A DNA stretch of 64,000 nt from Haloplasma contractile (GTDB taxonomy: Bacteria > Bacillota_I > Bacilli_A > Haloplasmatales > Haloplasmataceae). The notes under the pieces were generated by a model, which was not told the origin of the DNA, did no database searches, and saw only the letters and a program-made list of their open reading frames with translations. The position numbers and the translations under genes were made by a program. Below, one piece after another: positions 6,822 through 16,158 of this stretch. Every line of letters begins with the position of its first letter. The first letter of the stretch is position 1. The stretch lies in contig JAENYC010000013.1 in NCBI GenBank assembly GCA_016841945.1, forward strand, positions 24,987 to 88,986. Reading direction: 5' to 3'.

Positions 6822-9464
6822 ATGAAAAAAGTAGTTATAGGAATATTGGCTCATGTGGATGCTGGTAAGACCACTTTATCAGAGGCACTACTCTATATGA
6901 GCGGTAAGATTAGAAAACTTGGTCGTGTAGATAAAATGGATGCTTACTTAGATACCTATGAGTTAGAAAAAGAAAGAGGCATAACCATATTCTCAAAACA
7001 GGCTATATTTAATATAGAAGATTTACAGATAACTTTACTGGATACACCAGGGCATGTGGATTTTTCCACTGAAATGGAAAGAACATTACAACTTCTTGAT
7101 TATGCAATCTTAGTTATTAGTGGTGCAGATGGCATTCAGGGACACACGAAGACTTTATGGATGCTCTTAAAATTATATAAAATTCCTGTTTTTATTTTTA
7201 TAAACAAAATGGATCAATATGGAACAGATAAAAAAAGCTTAATCAAAGAACTGAAAAATCAACTAAGTGATGGATGTATTGAGTTTAGACAGACTAAAAC
7301 AGAAAACTTTTATGACCAACTTGCTATGTGTGATGAAAGGATAATGGAAACCTTCATAGATACAGGACATATCGAAACACGTGATATACAAAAATTAGTT
7401 GAAAAAAGAAAAGTTTTTCCTTGCTTTTTTGGTTCAGCTTTAAAACTAGATGGTGTTGAAAACATGATACGAGGGTTGACTGACTATATCATTCCACCAG
7501 TTTATTTTGATGATTTCGGAGCTAAAGTGTTTAAAATAACGAGGGATGAAAAAGGAAATCGCTTAACTCATATGAAAATAACTGGTGGAAAATTAAAAGT
7601 AAAAGATGTTTTGAAATCTAATGATTGGGAAGAAAAAGTCAATCAAATTAGAATCTATTCAGGAGAAAAATTTCATACTGTCAATGAGATAGATTCTGGC
7701 TCTATTTGTACTGTTACTGGACTTAGTAAAGCGATGCCAGGAGACGGTTTTGGAATTGAGAAATCACATTATGAACCAATGCTTGAACCAGTACTTTTTT
7801 ATCGGATGATACTTCCCGATGGATATGATCATAGAGTAATGCTACCGAAACTACGTGAAATCGAAGAAGAAGAACCAGAACTTCATATTGTATGGGATGA
7901 AAAACTACAAGAGATACAAGTAAGAATCATGGGTGAAATTCAACTTGAAATTCTTCAAAGTATCATTCAAAGGCGATTTGGCGTTTTAGTAGAGTTTGAT
8001 GATGGTGGTATAATCTATAAAGAAACAATTGCCAACACTGTTGAAGGAGTAGGGCATTTTGAACCACTAAGACATTATGCAGAGGTTCACCTTTTGTTAG
8101 AACCAGGTGAACCAGGAAGTGGATTAGTCTATGATAATAGATGCAGTGAGGATACACTGAGTGGAAACTTCCAACGACTAGTTCTACAACATCTAAAAGA
8201 AAAAGCACATAAGGGTGTTTTAACAGGTTCAGAAATTACTGATATGCGTATTACACTCGTCTCTGGAAAGGCACACAATAAGCATACAGAAGGTGGCGAC
8301 TTCAGAGAGGCGACTTGGCGCGCAGTAAGACAAGGCTTAATGGAAGCTCAATCAGTTTTACTAGAACCCTACTATTCATTCAGCTTAGAAATACCTGAGA
8401 ATATGGTAGGAAAGGCTATGACTGATATTAGTCAAATGAGTGGCACTTGTGAAATCACAGAAACAGATGGTGATATGGTAGTTGTTGAGGGGAGTGCCCC
8501 TGTAAGAAACATGAGAAATTATCATAAAGAAGTAATGGCTTATACCAAGGGTTATGGCAAATTACTTTACAACTTGAAAGGATATGAACCTTGTCTTAAT
8601 AGTGATAAGATAATAGAGGAAATTGGATATGACCCAACAAGAGACAAAGATAATACCTCTAGTTCAGTTTTTTGTTCACAAGGTTCAGGTTATATTGTTG
8701 AATGGAACGAAGTAAAAAAATATATGCATTTAGATAGTCATCTTAAGGAAAAGAGTAACAAAGATAAAGAATCAATTCCTCATCAATCCAACCATTCACA
8801 AGATGGATTTATTAGTGATGAAGAAGTTAAACACATTTTCCAAAAAACCTTCTATACGAATGCAAATAAGGCAAAGGGTACTGTGTGGAATAAACAAAAA
8901 ACAGTAAGTAATTATTCAAAAAACAATAATATCAATAAAGAAAAAACAGTCAAAAAAGAGTATCTACTTGTCGATGGTTATAATATTATTTATGCTTGGC
9001 CTGAGTTAAAAGAATTAGTAGAACATAATATGGAAGCGGCTAGAATGCAATTAATAGATATTTTAAGTAATTATCAAGGGATGAGAAAATGTAAAATTAT
9101 TGTTGTGTTTGATGCTTACCGTGTTCAGGGTCATCCAGAAGAGGTTATCACATACAATAACATTTATATAGTTTATACCAAAGAGGCCCAGACAGCTGAT
9201 CAATATATCGAAAAATTTGCGGTTGAACATAATGAAAAATACAACATTTCAGTGGCAACATCAGATGCCTTACAACAACTAATCGTTCGTGGGCAAGGAT
9301 GTCTTTTATTATCAGCTAGAGAACTAAAACTAGAAATCGAAAGAGTCAATGAAAATGTTAGGCATCAATTACAGAAAAATAATCAAAAACTAAACAAAAC
9401 ATTATCTACTACCTCAAAAGAAAAATTACACGGCCTTATTAATAAGGATAATAAAGAAGATTAA
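6822..9464 (+). CDS. Tet(M)-like ribosome-protection GTPase fused to a Rae1/YacP-like NYN nuclease domain
   Basis: The first ~600 residues are an EF-G-like translational GTPase of the tetracycline ribosomal protection family: P-loop AHVDAGKTT (10-18), DTPGH (74-78), NKMD (128-131), then domains II-V with FREATWRAVRQGLMEA in domain IV. After a polar linker (about 620-710) comes a complete NYN/PIN domain like B. subtilis YacP (Rae1): VDGYN with D718, VVFDAY with D764, TADQYIEK with D793 and E797, and ATSDALQQ with D815, then GQGCLLLSARELKLEIE. Rae1 is known to cleave mRNA in the ribosomal A site, the site Tet proteins act on. The combination suggests ribosome clearance or mRNA cleavage on stalled ribosomes and not only drug resistance; this is inference. 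Usual Tet(M) proteins are about 640 residues. AAGGAT lies upstream of the ATG. Confidence 0.9.
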   Translation: MKKVVIGILAHVDAGKTTLSEALLYMSGKIRKLGRVDKMDAYLDTYELEKERGITIFSKQAIFNIEDLQITLLDTPGHVDFSTEMERTLQLLDYAILVISGADGIQGHTKTLWMLLKLYKIPVFIFINKMDQYGTDKKSLIKELKNQLSDGCIEFRQTKTENFYDQLAMCDERIMETFIDTGHIETRDIQKLVEKRKVFPCFFGSALKLDGVENMIRGLTDYIIPPVYFDDFGAKVFKITRDEKGNRLTHMKITGGKLKVKDVLKSNDWEEKVNQIRIYSGEKFHTVNEIDSGSICTVTGLSKAMPGDGFGIEKSHYEPMLEPVLFYRMILPDGYDHRVMLPKLREIEEEEPELHIVWDEKLQEIQVRIMGEIQLEILQSIIQRRFGVLVEFDDGGIIYKETIANTVEGVGHFEPLRHYAEVHLLLEPGEPGSGLVYDNRCSEDTLSGNFQRLVLQHLKEKAHKGVLTGSEITDMRITLVSGKAHNKHTEGGDFREATWRAVRQGLMEAQSVLLEPYYSFSLEIPENMVGKAMTDISQMSGTCEITETDGDMVVVEGSAPVRNMRNYHKEVMAYTKGYGKLLYNLKGYEPCLNSDKIIEEIGYDPTRDKDNTSSSVFCSQGSGYIVEWNEVKKYMHLDSHLKEKSNKDKESIPHQSNHSQDGFISDEEVKHIFQKTFYTNANKAKGTVWNKQKTVSNYSKNNNINKEKTVKKEYLLVDGYNIIYAWPELKELVEHNMEAARMQLIDILSNYQGMRKCKIIVVFDAYRVQGHPEEVITYNNIYIVYTKEAQTADQYIEKFAVEHNEKYNISVATSDALQQLIVRGQGCLLLSARELKLEIERVNENVRHQLQKNNQKLNKTLSTTSKEKLHGLINKDNKED

Positions 9465-9484
9465 ATGTAGATGTGGATAAATAA

Positions 9485-9497
9485 TGACCTCCACCAC
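9485..9497 (+). repeat. Possible tmRNA 3'-tail fragment (weak)
   Basis: GACCTCCACCACA contains CTCCACCA, the end of a tmRNA acceptor arm. As with copy 2, it is followed about 40 bases later by a TAGAAA-17-TATAAT hairpin element, so the two signals may belong to one longer repeated unit. Confidence 0.3.
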
Positions 9498-9536
9498 AAT
9501 CTAATTCTACGATAACACCAATATAAAATATAAGTA

Positions 9537-9585
9537 TAGAAATGTTAACTCTTCTAGTTTATAATGAAACTAGAAGAGTTTTTAT
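9537..9585 (+). promoter_or_regulatory. Hairpin-embedded promoter element B
   Basis: TAGAAA (9537-9542) is 17 bases from TATAAT (9560-9565). The arms AACTCTTCTAGTTT (9547-9560) and AAACTAGAAGAGTT (9567-9580) are perfectly complementary, and TTTTTAT follows. It lies 36 bp before the ABC transporter start. It could also end transcripts of the preceding GTPase gene, so it may be terminator and promoter at once. Confidence 0.6.
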
Positions 9586-9620
9586 ATAAATAATATAATC
9601 CAACTTTTTAGGGAGTAAAT

Positions 9621-11239
9621 ATGTCTATCAAGCATCAATTATTATCTGAGAAAGGATTATGGTTAGTATTAATGCTGTTTAGTATATTAGAAATTCTTAT
9701 GTTTATGACTACGCCATTTATATATCAATACTTCATAGATAATGTAATTGAAAACAAGGCTATAGAATTTTTATTTTTAATTGTATTATTATATTTTCTT
9801 TCGTATGTAATTTTAGTTCTTTTCGGATTTCTCAAGGAAATAGTAACAACAAAACTATCTCAAAACGTTATTCAAAAAACAAGGAATAATTATTATATTC
9901 AACTAAAAAAATCAAAACCAACATATATTGGTCAGGTTAAATTAGGCTCTGAAATCACTGTACTAATAAATGAAATTAGTGATGTAATTACTCAATCTGT
10001 CATTGGCTATAAAAATGTAATTGTAAATTCTTTGAGAATAATTATTGCTTGTGTGATATTATTTTTCCTAAATTATAAACTATTACTTTTGTTACTTTTT
10101 TTATTACCCATATATATTCTTTTAACTTACACCTTTAAGGGTAAAATCGATAAAAATGCAAAAGAATATAATAAAATAAGAGAAGCATATACCAATACAA
10201 TCCATGATGGCATAGAAGGCTATGAAGATATATTAATCTTTAATAAACATGAATGGGATATAAACAATGTTATAAACGGAAGTAAAAGATTTATTAAGAA
10301 CAGAGTTCAAAACACAATATTACTAAGAGCAGCATCCGATATTTCGTATCTTTTCTACTGGGGTGTTATTTGTATAATTTACTACATAAGTGCGGTAAAC
10401 ATAATAGAAAGCAAGTTCACTTTAGGGTTAATGTTAGTTTATGTAGCGTATTTAGATAATATATACTCTCCAAGTAGAATCATATTATCATCTATTGCTA
10501 TACTGAAAAATGCTAAATCGCTTGCATCAAATGTTAATAATAAAATGACAACAATGAAAGAACAAGAAGATAATTTCCCTAATACTATATTTTACAACAT
10601 AAATAGTATAGATGAGATCTGTTTTAAAGGTATAAGATTTCAATATATAAAAGATGGGTTCCATTTAAGGTCGATCACATTAAGTTAAAGTCTGGTGAAC
10701 AAATAGGCTTTTTAGGGGAAAGTGGATGTGGTAAAACGACAATCTTAAAAGTTTTATCGGGTCTATACATGCCTAATAAAGGAACTATACATTTAAATGA
10801 TAAGCCAATTTTAGGATATGAACTACGTAAATACACTATTTTATGTAGTCAAAATCCACATCTTTTTTCAATGGAACTAACTGATAATATTAACTTTTCT
10901 AATATAATTACTAAGGATCACAACTATATAAATTATGTATATAAGGCACTAGGTATTAATGATTTCATTAATAAGAGTGCAATAGAACTATCAGGTGGAC
11001 AATACCACCGAATTGCCCTTGCTAGAGCATTAATTAGTGAAGCAAAATTATACATATTCGATGAACCAACAGCAAGCATTGACAAGGAGAGAAGAAAATA
11101 ATTTTATAAAATACTTGAACGATTAAAAAATCAGAATAAAATAATTATTGTGATAACTCACAATGTAAATGAAATATCAAAATTTGATAAAGTTTACAAA
11201 GTATATCAAGGAGTTCTCGATAAGATATTACTCTATTAA
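9621..11239 (+). pseudogene. ABC exporter (fused membrane and ATPase domains), one frameshift and one nonsense codon
   Basis: Residues 1 to about 320 form an exporter-type six-helix membrane domain. The frame then ends at 10688, just after FQYIKDGFHL. Adding one A in the A-run near 10667 restores LKVDHIKLKSGEQIGFLGES and Walker A GESGCGKTT. The ATPase domain continues with Q-loop CSQNPHLFS, signature LSGGQYHRIALARAL and Walker B LYIFDEPTA, but meets a TAA at 11099-11101 right after SIDKERRK. The same frame continues through FYKILERLKN and the switch region VITHN to a natural stop at 11239. So all motifs survive and both lesions are recent. AGGGAG precedes the ATG. Substrate unknown; the type exports peptides, lipids or drugs. 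Confidence 0.85.
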
Positions 11240-11454
11240 TGTGAAAATCTAGAAGTATTAAATATATTAAAAAGAAAGTAGATTAATTAATAGAACTAGT
11301 TAAAGATTGCTTCCCTAGTTGAAGACGATGGCATTTATGTATCCTAGCTTCAGGATGATATTCGATTAATAATGAACTATCAAAACATTATAGATAATCG
11401 AAAACTGGTCTTAGTAAAGTTTAAACCTCTGGTTTATTGTTTCTTTTTCTAGTT

Positions 11455-11602
11455 CTAGTAGTACTTTCTCTTATATTTTAAATCCATTTACAAGTATGAT
11501 TAAACTTGATGATATCACTAAACTAAACTCTTGAATACAATCACTGCAAGTAGTATCTGTACTTTTATCTTTAGAAACATCGATTCCTAATACTGGTTTC
11601 AT
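11455..11602 (-). mobile_element. IS110-family transposase remnant (N-terminus)
   Basis: From an ATG at 11602 the minus strand reads MKPVLGIDVSKDKS, the start of IS110-type DEDD transposases, whose first catalytic Asp lies in this GIDVSK motif. After about 20 codons the similarity becomes patchy and the frame shifts and stops. Only a fragment remains; no element ends are evident. Confidence 0.6.
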
Positions 11603-11704
11603 AAACTATTATAGAGCTCTATAACAACTATTCTAACACCTAGGGTAACCAATCATAATATATTATCCACGTCCAATTTGTCTAAATAAAATTAAATATA
11701 ATTA

Positions 11705-11733
11705 TAGAAATTACAAAGTCTTTGTTTTATAAT
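11705..11733 (+). promoter_or_regulatory. Promoter element E (degenerate copy)
   Basis: TAGAAA (11705-11710), 17 bases, TATAAT (11728-11733). The dyad (AAAGTCTTTGTT against AATTAAGTACTTT) now pairs only with a bulge and mismatches. No intact gene lies directly downstream, in keeping with loss of constraint. Confidence 0.4.
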
Positions 11734-12523
11734 AGAATTAAGTACTTTTACTACAAGTATTAATAGAATTGAAAAGACGATGTTGTAAATATTTTCTCTA
11801 AAGTAAACAGCAACAAAATATCTTTAATAGGTATTTTGCTTTTTATTTGTATATAAACTTAATAACTTTGTCATAAAACTGTGAAACATGTTTTCATTTA
11901 AAAATTTTTAACAAGCAGAGAAAATATAGTGTATTTTGGCCAACTTGTTGAAAAAAACATCATGAAAATAAGAAGATATTAGTTGCTTCATTTGAAAATA
12001 TAGAAATTTATCATGGGATAGAAGTAGTATATTTTGATGATATATAATACAACTTTGGCATAAGCCATAGACAAATACAAGAAAAAATATCAAGGTATTG
12101 GATAGATATAAAAGCACTCTCAAATAGTTTAGTAACTGAAAAGTTAATTATTAATAGTACCATTACAAAATCTTAAAGGTAACGATTATTTATCATTATT
12201 AGTATCTAATAACCAAATATATTGTTGTACATAGTATATTAGAAGCACTAAAACGAGCAAACGATAACCTAGAGAATCATAAAAAAGTGGATATGGTAAC
12301 ATGTAGAAACGGGCCATCTATACCATATTGTATTTTACTTATTTCTTGATTCATCTAGAATATCATTTAAATAACAACAGTTGAAGCTTATGTTTCTTGT
12401 TTTAAATATTAATTATTAAAGCTTATGATAGTAATTTCATTTTAAACTATGAATATAAACTTGATTTTATTTATTAGTTGATTTTAAAAACTACTAAAAC
12501 TATATTCTAATGGAGAGATGTAA

Positions 12524-13585
12524 ATGGATATGTTAATCTTAAATAATCTTATTTCACCAATAAGTAAGGAAAAATTGAGTTATGAAGATGAAAATGAAAT
12601 TTTAACGTCTGTATTAAGTAAAGAAAAATTTAAATTGCTTTATCAAATCCCTATTTTAATTCCATCAACTGATGTTGCTGATTATAGTAACAATATCTTG
12701 GAAATCTTGTATGGGGAAAAAACAAAAGAGATTGAAGATTATTACTATGATAAATATAAAGGTGACCCTTATATAGAATTAACAAAAAAAATAAAAAAAG
12801 ATTTTGACAAAGATTTAATAATTAGTAAATTTATAGAGTATTCAAAGTTAGAAAATAGTGAAAAACTAAAATGGTTGATAAAGGTTGATAAATATAATAA
12901 ACAAATAAGTAAAGCATCCATTTTAAAAGGATTTTCTTATACAACTGTCGATAATGGTAAAAAGAGAATTGAGATAACAAAAGAAATGAAAGTAAGTTGG
13001 GCAATCCATTTAGATGACTATGCTAAATTAGTAACTGAAAGCAATCCAAAATTTATTCTAGAGCTTGCTACTGGAGCTGGTATAGGAACTTGTGGCATCA
13101 TTGAATCTGGCTTAAAAAACAGTAAACTGTATACTATTGACATAGATTTCGATTGCGTTTGTAATGCTAAAGGTATCGCTAAATATTGTAATTTAGAAAA
13201 ACAAGTAATTCCCGTAGTAGCAAATTTTTGGTATTTACCTTTTAAAAATAATAGTATGGACATGATTTGTTCTCATTATGGTTTAGATGAATCCCGAGAA
13301 ATAACGAGAATTATTGAAGAAGTTAGTAGAGTATTAAAAAAAGATGGCAACTTTGTTTTAATAACGAGAAAAGACCCATCAATACGTTTGAAACAAACAC
13401 TAGATGGATTTAATTTTACCTATAATGAATTGATATATTTAGCTAAATTAGGTGGATTATTTAGCGGTTTAGAGAACTTAATTAATATAGCTAAAACATA
13501 CAATTTAAAATTAGATTTTATTAATGAATACTCTCCTAAAAATTCGCATGACAGAATTCTGTATAGGTTTGTAAAAAATTATTAA
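12524..13585 (+). CDS. Class I SAM-dependent methyltransferase with Trm112-like N-terminal region
   Basis: The product has 353 residues. Residues about 8-50 (SPISKEKLSY ... YQIPILIPS) follow the pattern of Trm112-type domains that often precede UbiE-like methyltransferases, but without the usual zinc-binding cysteines. Residues about 180-290 are the Rossmann methyltransferase: motif I ILELATGAGIG, an acidic strand LYTIDID, then a post-motif ANFWYLPFKNNSMDM and the loop ending RVLKKDGNFVLIT. Substrate unknown. GGAGAG precedes the ATG. It stands alone between the decayed stretch and element C. Confidence 0.75.
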   Translation: MDMLILNNLISPISKEKLSYEDENEILTSVLSKEKFKLLYQIPILIPSTDVADYSNNILEILYGEKTKEIEDYYYDKYKGDPYIELTKKIKKDFDKDLIISKFIEYSKLENSEKLKWLIKVDKYNKQISKASILKGFSYTTVDNGKKRIEITKEMKVSWAIHLDDYAKLVTESNPKFILELATGAGIGTCGIIESGLKNSKLYTIDIDFDCVCNAKGIAKYCNLEKQVIPVVANFWYLPFKNNSMDMICSHYGLDESREITRIIEEVSRVLKKDGNFVLITRKDPSIRLKQTLDGFNFTYNELIYLAKLGGLFSGLENLINIAKTYNLKLDFINEYSPKNSHDRILYRFVKNY

Positions 13586-13606
13586 GAAAGTAATTAAATA
13601 TTAGTA

Positions 13607-13656
13607 TAGAAATGAAAACACCTATAGTTTATAATGGAACTATAGGTGTTTTCTTA
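13607..13656 (+). promoter_or_regulatory. Hairpin-embedded promoter element C
   Basis: TAGAAA (13607-13612), 17 bases, TATAAT (13630-13635). The arms AAAACACCTATAGTT (13615-13629) and AACTATAGGTGTTTT (13638-13652) are perfectly complementary, and the sequence differs from elements A and B. It is 22 bp after the methyltransferase stop and about 40 bp before the next start, so it may both end one transcript and begin the next. Confidence 0.6.
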
Positions 13657-13695
13657 TCTAAATTTAATGTTAAATAATTTGTTGAGGTGAAAAGT

Positions 13696-15000
13696 ATGAT
13701 TACGATTTCTTTAATAGGTGCTGGTCAACGTGGACTTGATACCTATGCTAAATACGTTTCTAAAGTGAATAAAGATATTAAATTTGTCTCAGTTTGTGAT
13801 ATTGATGAAACTAGAAGAAATCAATTTAAAGAATATTTTAAAGTTGATGATTCAATGATTTTTAATAATACAGAATCATTTTTCTCAAAAGATAAATTAA
13901 GTGACTTAATCATAATCGCAACACTTGATGATAGTCATTATGAAATCGCAAAAAAAGCTTTAAATAAAAGATATGATGTAATACTTGAAAAACCTATTGC
14001 GCAAAATTTAACTCAAATACTAGAATTACAACAACTTGCTAAAAAGTTAAATCGTCAAGTCATTGTTTGCCATGTATTAAGATATCATCCCATGTGGCAA
14101 AAGATAAAATCAATTCTTGATGAAGGAAAACTCGGTAAAATCATGACCATTCAACATAATGAAAATATCGGACATTATCATTATGCACATAGTTATGCAA
14201 GAGGTAATTGGAGAAATAAAGAAACAAGTGGACCTATTATACTCACAAAATCAAGTCATGATTTAGACATCTTGTTTTACTTAGTCAATAGTAAAGTGAA
14301 AAAAGTTGCATCTTTTGGCACAAGAGGCTACTTTATACCTGAAAATGCTCCAAAGGATTCAGCTGAACGTTGTTTTGATTGTAAACATCAATCTATTTGT
14401 AAATATAGTGGCATGAGAATGTATACAAGTGAAGGTGGTTTTTTCCCACTATTCACAAAGAATAAATATACAAAAAAAGCAATAAAAGAAGGACTTAAAA
14501 AAACAGACTATGGAAAATGTATATATACAATAGACCACGATGTCATGGAAAGTCAATCAACCATATTAGAGTTTGAAAATGGTGTTAATGCAACATTTAA
14601 CCTTAATGCTTTTACTAGAAAAATGCATCGTTCAATTAAAATTATGTGTGAATACGGAGAAATTAGAGCCAATGAAAAAGAAATTGAAGTCACCACATTT
14701 CATTTACGACCTTTAATAAGAGGTTTATTATCTAATATACTAAATATAAATCCTAAAATAAAAACCAAATATAAAATTTATAAATGGTATGACTTCAGTA
14801 GATTCTTAGGACATATAAAAGCAGATCATCATTTTATTAAAACCGTATTAGAAGAATATCAAACAAATAAAAAGTTCTTTACCACAATTGATGAGTCACT
14901 CCATTCACATATTGTAGCGTTTGCTGCGGATTCATCAAGAATTGATGAATCTGTTATTAATATTAAATCTTATGAAAATGAACATAAATTAAATGATTAA
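13696..15000 (+). CDS. Gfo/Idh/MocA-family oxidoreductase
   Basis: The product has 434 residues. The N-terminal Rossmann fold shows LIGAGQRGLDTYAKY, the NAD(P) loop, and DVILEKPIAQNL carries the Glu-Lys-Pro motif whose lysine is catalytic in the family. A C-terminal alpha/beta domain follows. A cysteine cluster CFDCKHQSICKY (residue ~220) occurs in a subset of long members. The family oxidises or reduces sugar, inositol or related hydroxyls. ATG 13696 has GAGGTG eight bases upstream; an in-frame GTG at 13687 lies inside that site. It is first in an apparent operon with two kinases and a HIT protein; the next start is 9 bp after its stop. Confidence 0.85.
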   Translation: MITISLIGAGQRGLDTYAKYVSKVNKDIKFVSVCDIDETRRNQFKEYFKVDDSMIFNNTESFFSKDKLSDLIIIATLDDSHYEIAKKALNKRYDVILEKPIAQNLTQILELQQLAKKLNRQVIVCHVLRYHPMWQKIKSILDEGKLGKIMTIQHNENIGHYHYAHSYARGNWRNKETSGPIILTKSSHDLDILFYLVNSKVKKVASFGTRGYFIPENAPKDSAERCFDCKHQSICKYSGMRMYTSEGGFFPLFTKNKYTKKAIKEGLKKTDYGKCIYTIDHDVMESQSTILEFENGVNATFNLNAFTRKMHRSIKIMCEYGEIRANEKEIEVTTFHLRPLIRGLLSNILNINPKIKTKYKIYKWYDFSRFLGHIKADHHFIKTVLEEYQTNKKFFTTIDESLHSHIVAFAADSSRIDESVINIKSYENEHKLND

Positions 15001-15009
15001 TGAGGAAAT

Positions 15010-16044
15010 ATGGAAATTAAAAAACAATTAATAAAAAATTATCCTGAACTACAAAAACATATAAAAGATATTATTGATATTCAACCTATAAATGATGGTA
15101 TGAGTGGAAGTTTAATTTATATACTGTATGATAAAAATCATAAAGCATCATATCTAAAAATTACTCTTAGTGACCGGATCCCACATTATTTACTAGAACG
15201 CAATCCTTACTTTTTAGAATCAGAGTATTTATTTTATACACAAATTGTACCAAAATTAAGCACAAAACTGTTTCCTAAAATAGTTGGTAATGGCTATAAT
15301 CAAGGTAAATATAATTTTCTAATCCTAGAGGATTTATCAAAGTATTATGAATTCTATAGAGAAAATCACCATTGGTCAGAAAATCAATTTAAGTCGATTT
15401 TAAAAACATATGCTGTTATTCATGCCAGAGGAGAAATCGCATTAAAGAATAATCAATACAAATTTCTAGGAATAGATATAAGAGAAAAAATAACAAAAAA
15501 CACTGTACATAATTGTTTCAAACAACTGTATGAAAACGATTGGACTCATAAATATGTTAAAGATTTATATACACATCCACACTTTGTCAATCTAATTGAA
15601 AAAGTGGAAACATCACTTAACCATCTTCCTGTGACAATCAATCATAATGATTTTTATCCTTTGAATATTGGGTATAATGCAAAAAATAATACATCAATTA
15701 TTATTGATTGGCAATTAGTTGGAAAAGGCCCTGCCTTCATTGATTTATCTGATATTGGTTTATTCAATAATGATTTCAAAAAATATGGATTTGATTTAAA
15801 TACAATGCTTCATTACTATCTAAAAGAATATAGTCGTCTAACTAAAAAACAAATTAACTTTAATCAATTTTATATAGAATGTCGATATGCAAATCTAATT
15901 AAATGGGGTACATTTTTAACTAATATTGTTCATGTTATGTATGAATGCAATAAACACAAAACTCAATTTGGTGATTGGATGATGAATCAGTTTAAACAAT
16001 GTGTTTATGCTTGGTCAAATTCATTTGATCTTATCAACAAATAG
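15010..16044 (+). CDS. APH-fold small-molecule phosphotransferase (first of two)
   Basis: The product has 344 residues with the aminoglycoside/choline kinase fold: the catalytic-loop motif NHNDFYPLNIG (residues 213-223; His-x-Asp-x4-Asn pattern) and the metal-binding IIDWQ a few residues later. N-terminal MSGSLIYILY and SYLKI match the nucleotide-binding lobe with its lysine. These kinases phosphorylate hydroxyl groups of sugars, choline, amino alcohols or antibiotics. GAGGAA precedes the ATG, 9 bp after the oxidoreductase. Its place beside a sugar-type oxidoreductase suggests that it phosphorylates a polyol or amino sugar, which is inference. Confidence 0.8.
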   Translation: MEIKKQLIKNYPELQKHIKDIIDIQPINDGMSGSLIYILYDKNHKASYLKITLSDRIPHYLLERNPYFLESEYLFYTQIVPKLSTKLFPKIVGNGYNQGKYNFLILEDLSKYYEFYRENHHWSENQFKSILKTYAVIHARGEIALKNNQYKFLGIDIREKITKNTVHNCFKQLYENDWTHKYVKDLYTHPHFVNLIEKVETSLNHLPVTINHNDFYPLNIGYNAKNNTSIIIDWQLVGKGPAFIDLSDIGLFNNDFKKYGFDLNTMLHYYLKEYSRLTKKQINFNQFYIECRYANLIKWGTFLTNIVHVMYECNKHKTQFGDWMMNQFKQCVYAWSNSFDLINK

Positions 16045-16064
16045 AAATTTATCTAATCTAATTA

Positions 16065-16105
16065 TAGAAAAGTCATTGTATTTATTATAAAATAAAAACA
16101 ATAAC
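16065..16105 (+). promoter_or_regulatory. Promoter element F (degenerate copy)
   Basis: TAGAAA (16065-16070) is followed after 17 bases by TAAAAT (16088-16093). ATTGT and ACAAT arms flank it. It lies between the two kinase genes and could give the second half of the operon its own start. Confidence 0.35.
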
Positions 16106-16158
16106 TTATTAAATGATATATGAATTATATTTATATAATTAAAGATTTGGAGATAAAT

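Larger units (their letters stand above)
11240..12523. other. Long decayed intergenic stretch
   Basis: About 1.3 kb without an intact gene. It holds an IS110-type transposase remnant (11455-11602, minus strand), a degenerate promoter element (11705-11733) and short pieces of broken coding sequence on both strands, for example plus-strand codons near 11315-11460 (EDDGIY, then LQDDIRLIMNYQ) interrupted by stops. The 71-codon frame at 11908-12123 (minus) has no ribosome binding site or recognisable product. Overall it looks like the debris of one or more mobile elements. Confidence 0.5.

Noticed and set aside
7963..8208. Minus-strand 81-codon frame within the GTPase gene
   Set aside because: It is a shadow of the conserved plus-strand domain III-IV coding sequence.
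9547..9585. Ordinary rho-independent terminator as sole explanation of hairpin elements
   Set aside because: Copies at 2158 and 20067 lie between divergent genes where no transcript would need termination, and the TATAAT box at fixed 17-base spacing is not needed for a terminator. A dual role remains possible.
11908..12123. 71-codon frame on the minus strand
   Set aside because: No ribosome binding site, no recognisable sequence, and it lies in a stretch of clear transposon debris.
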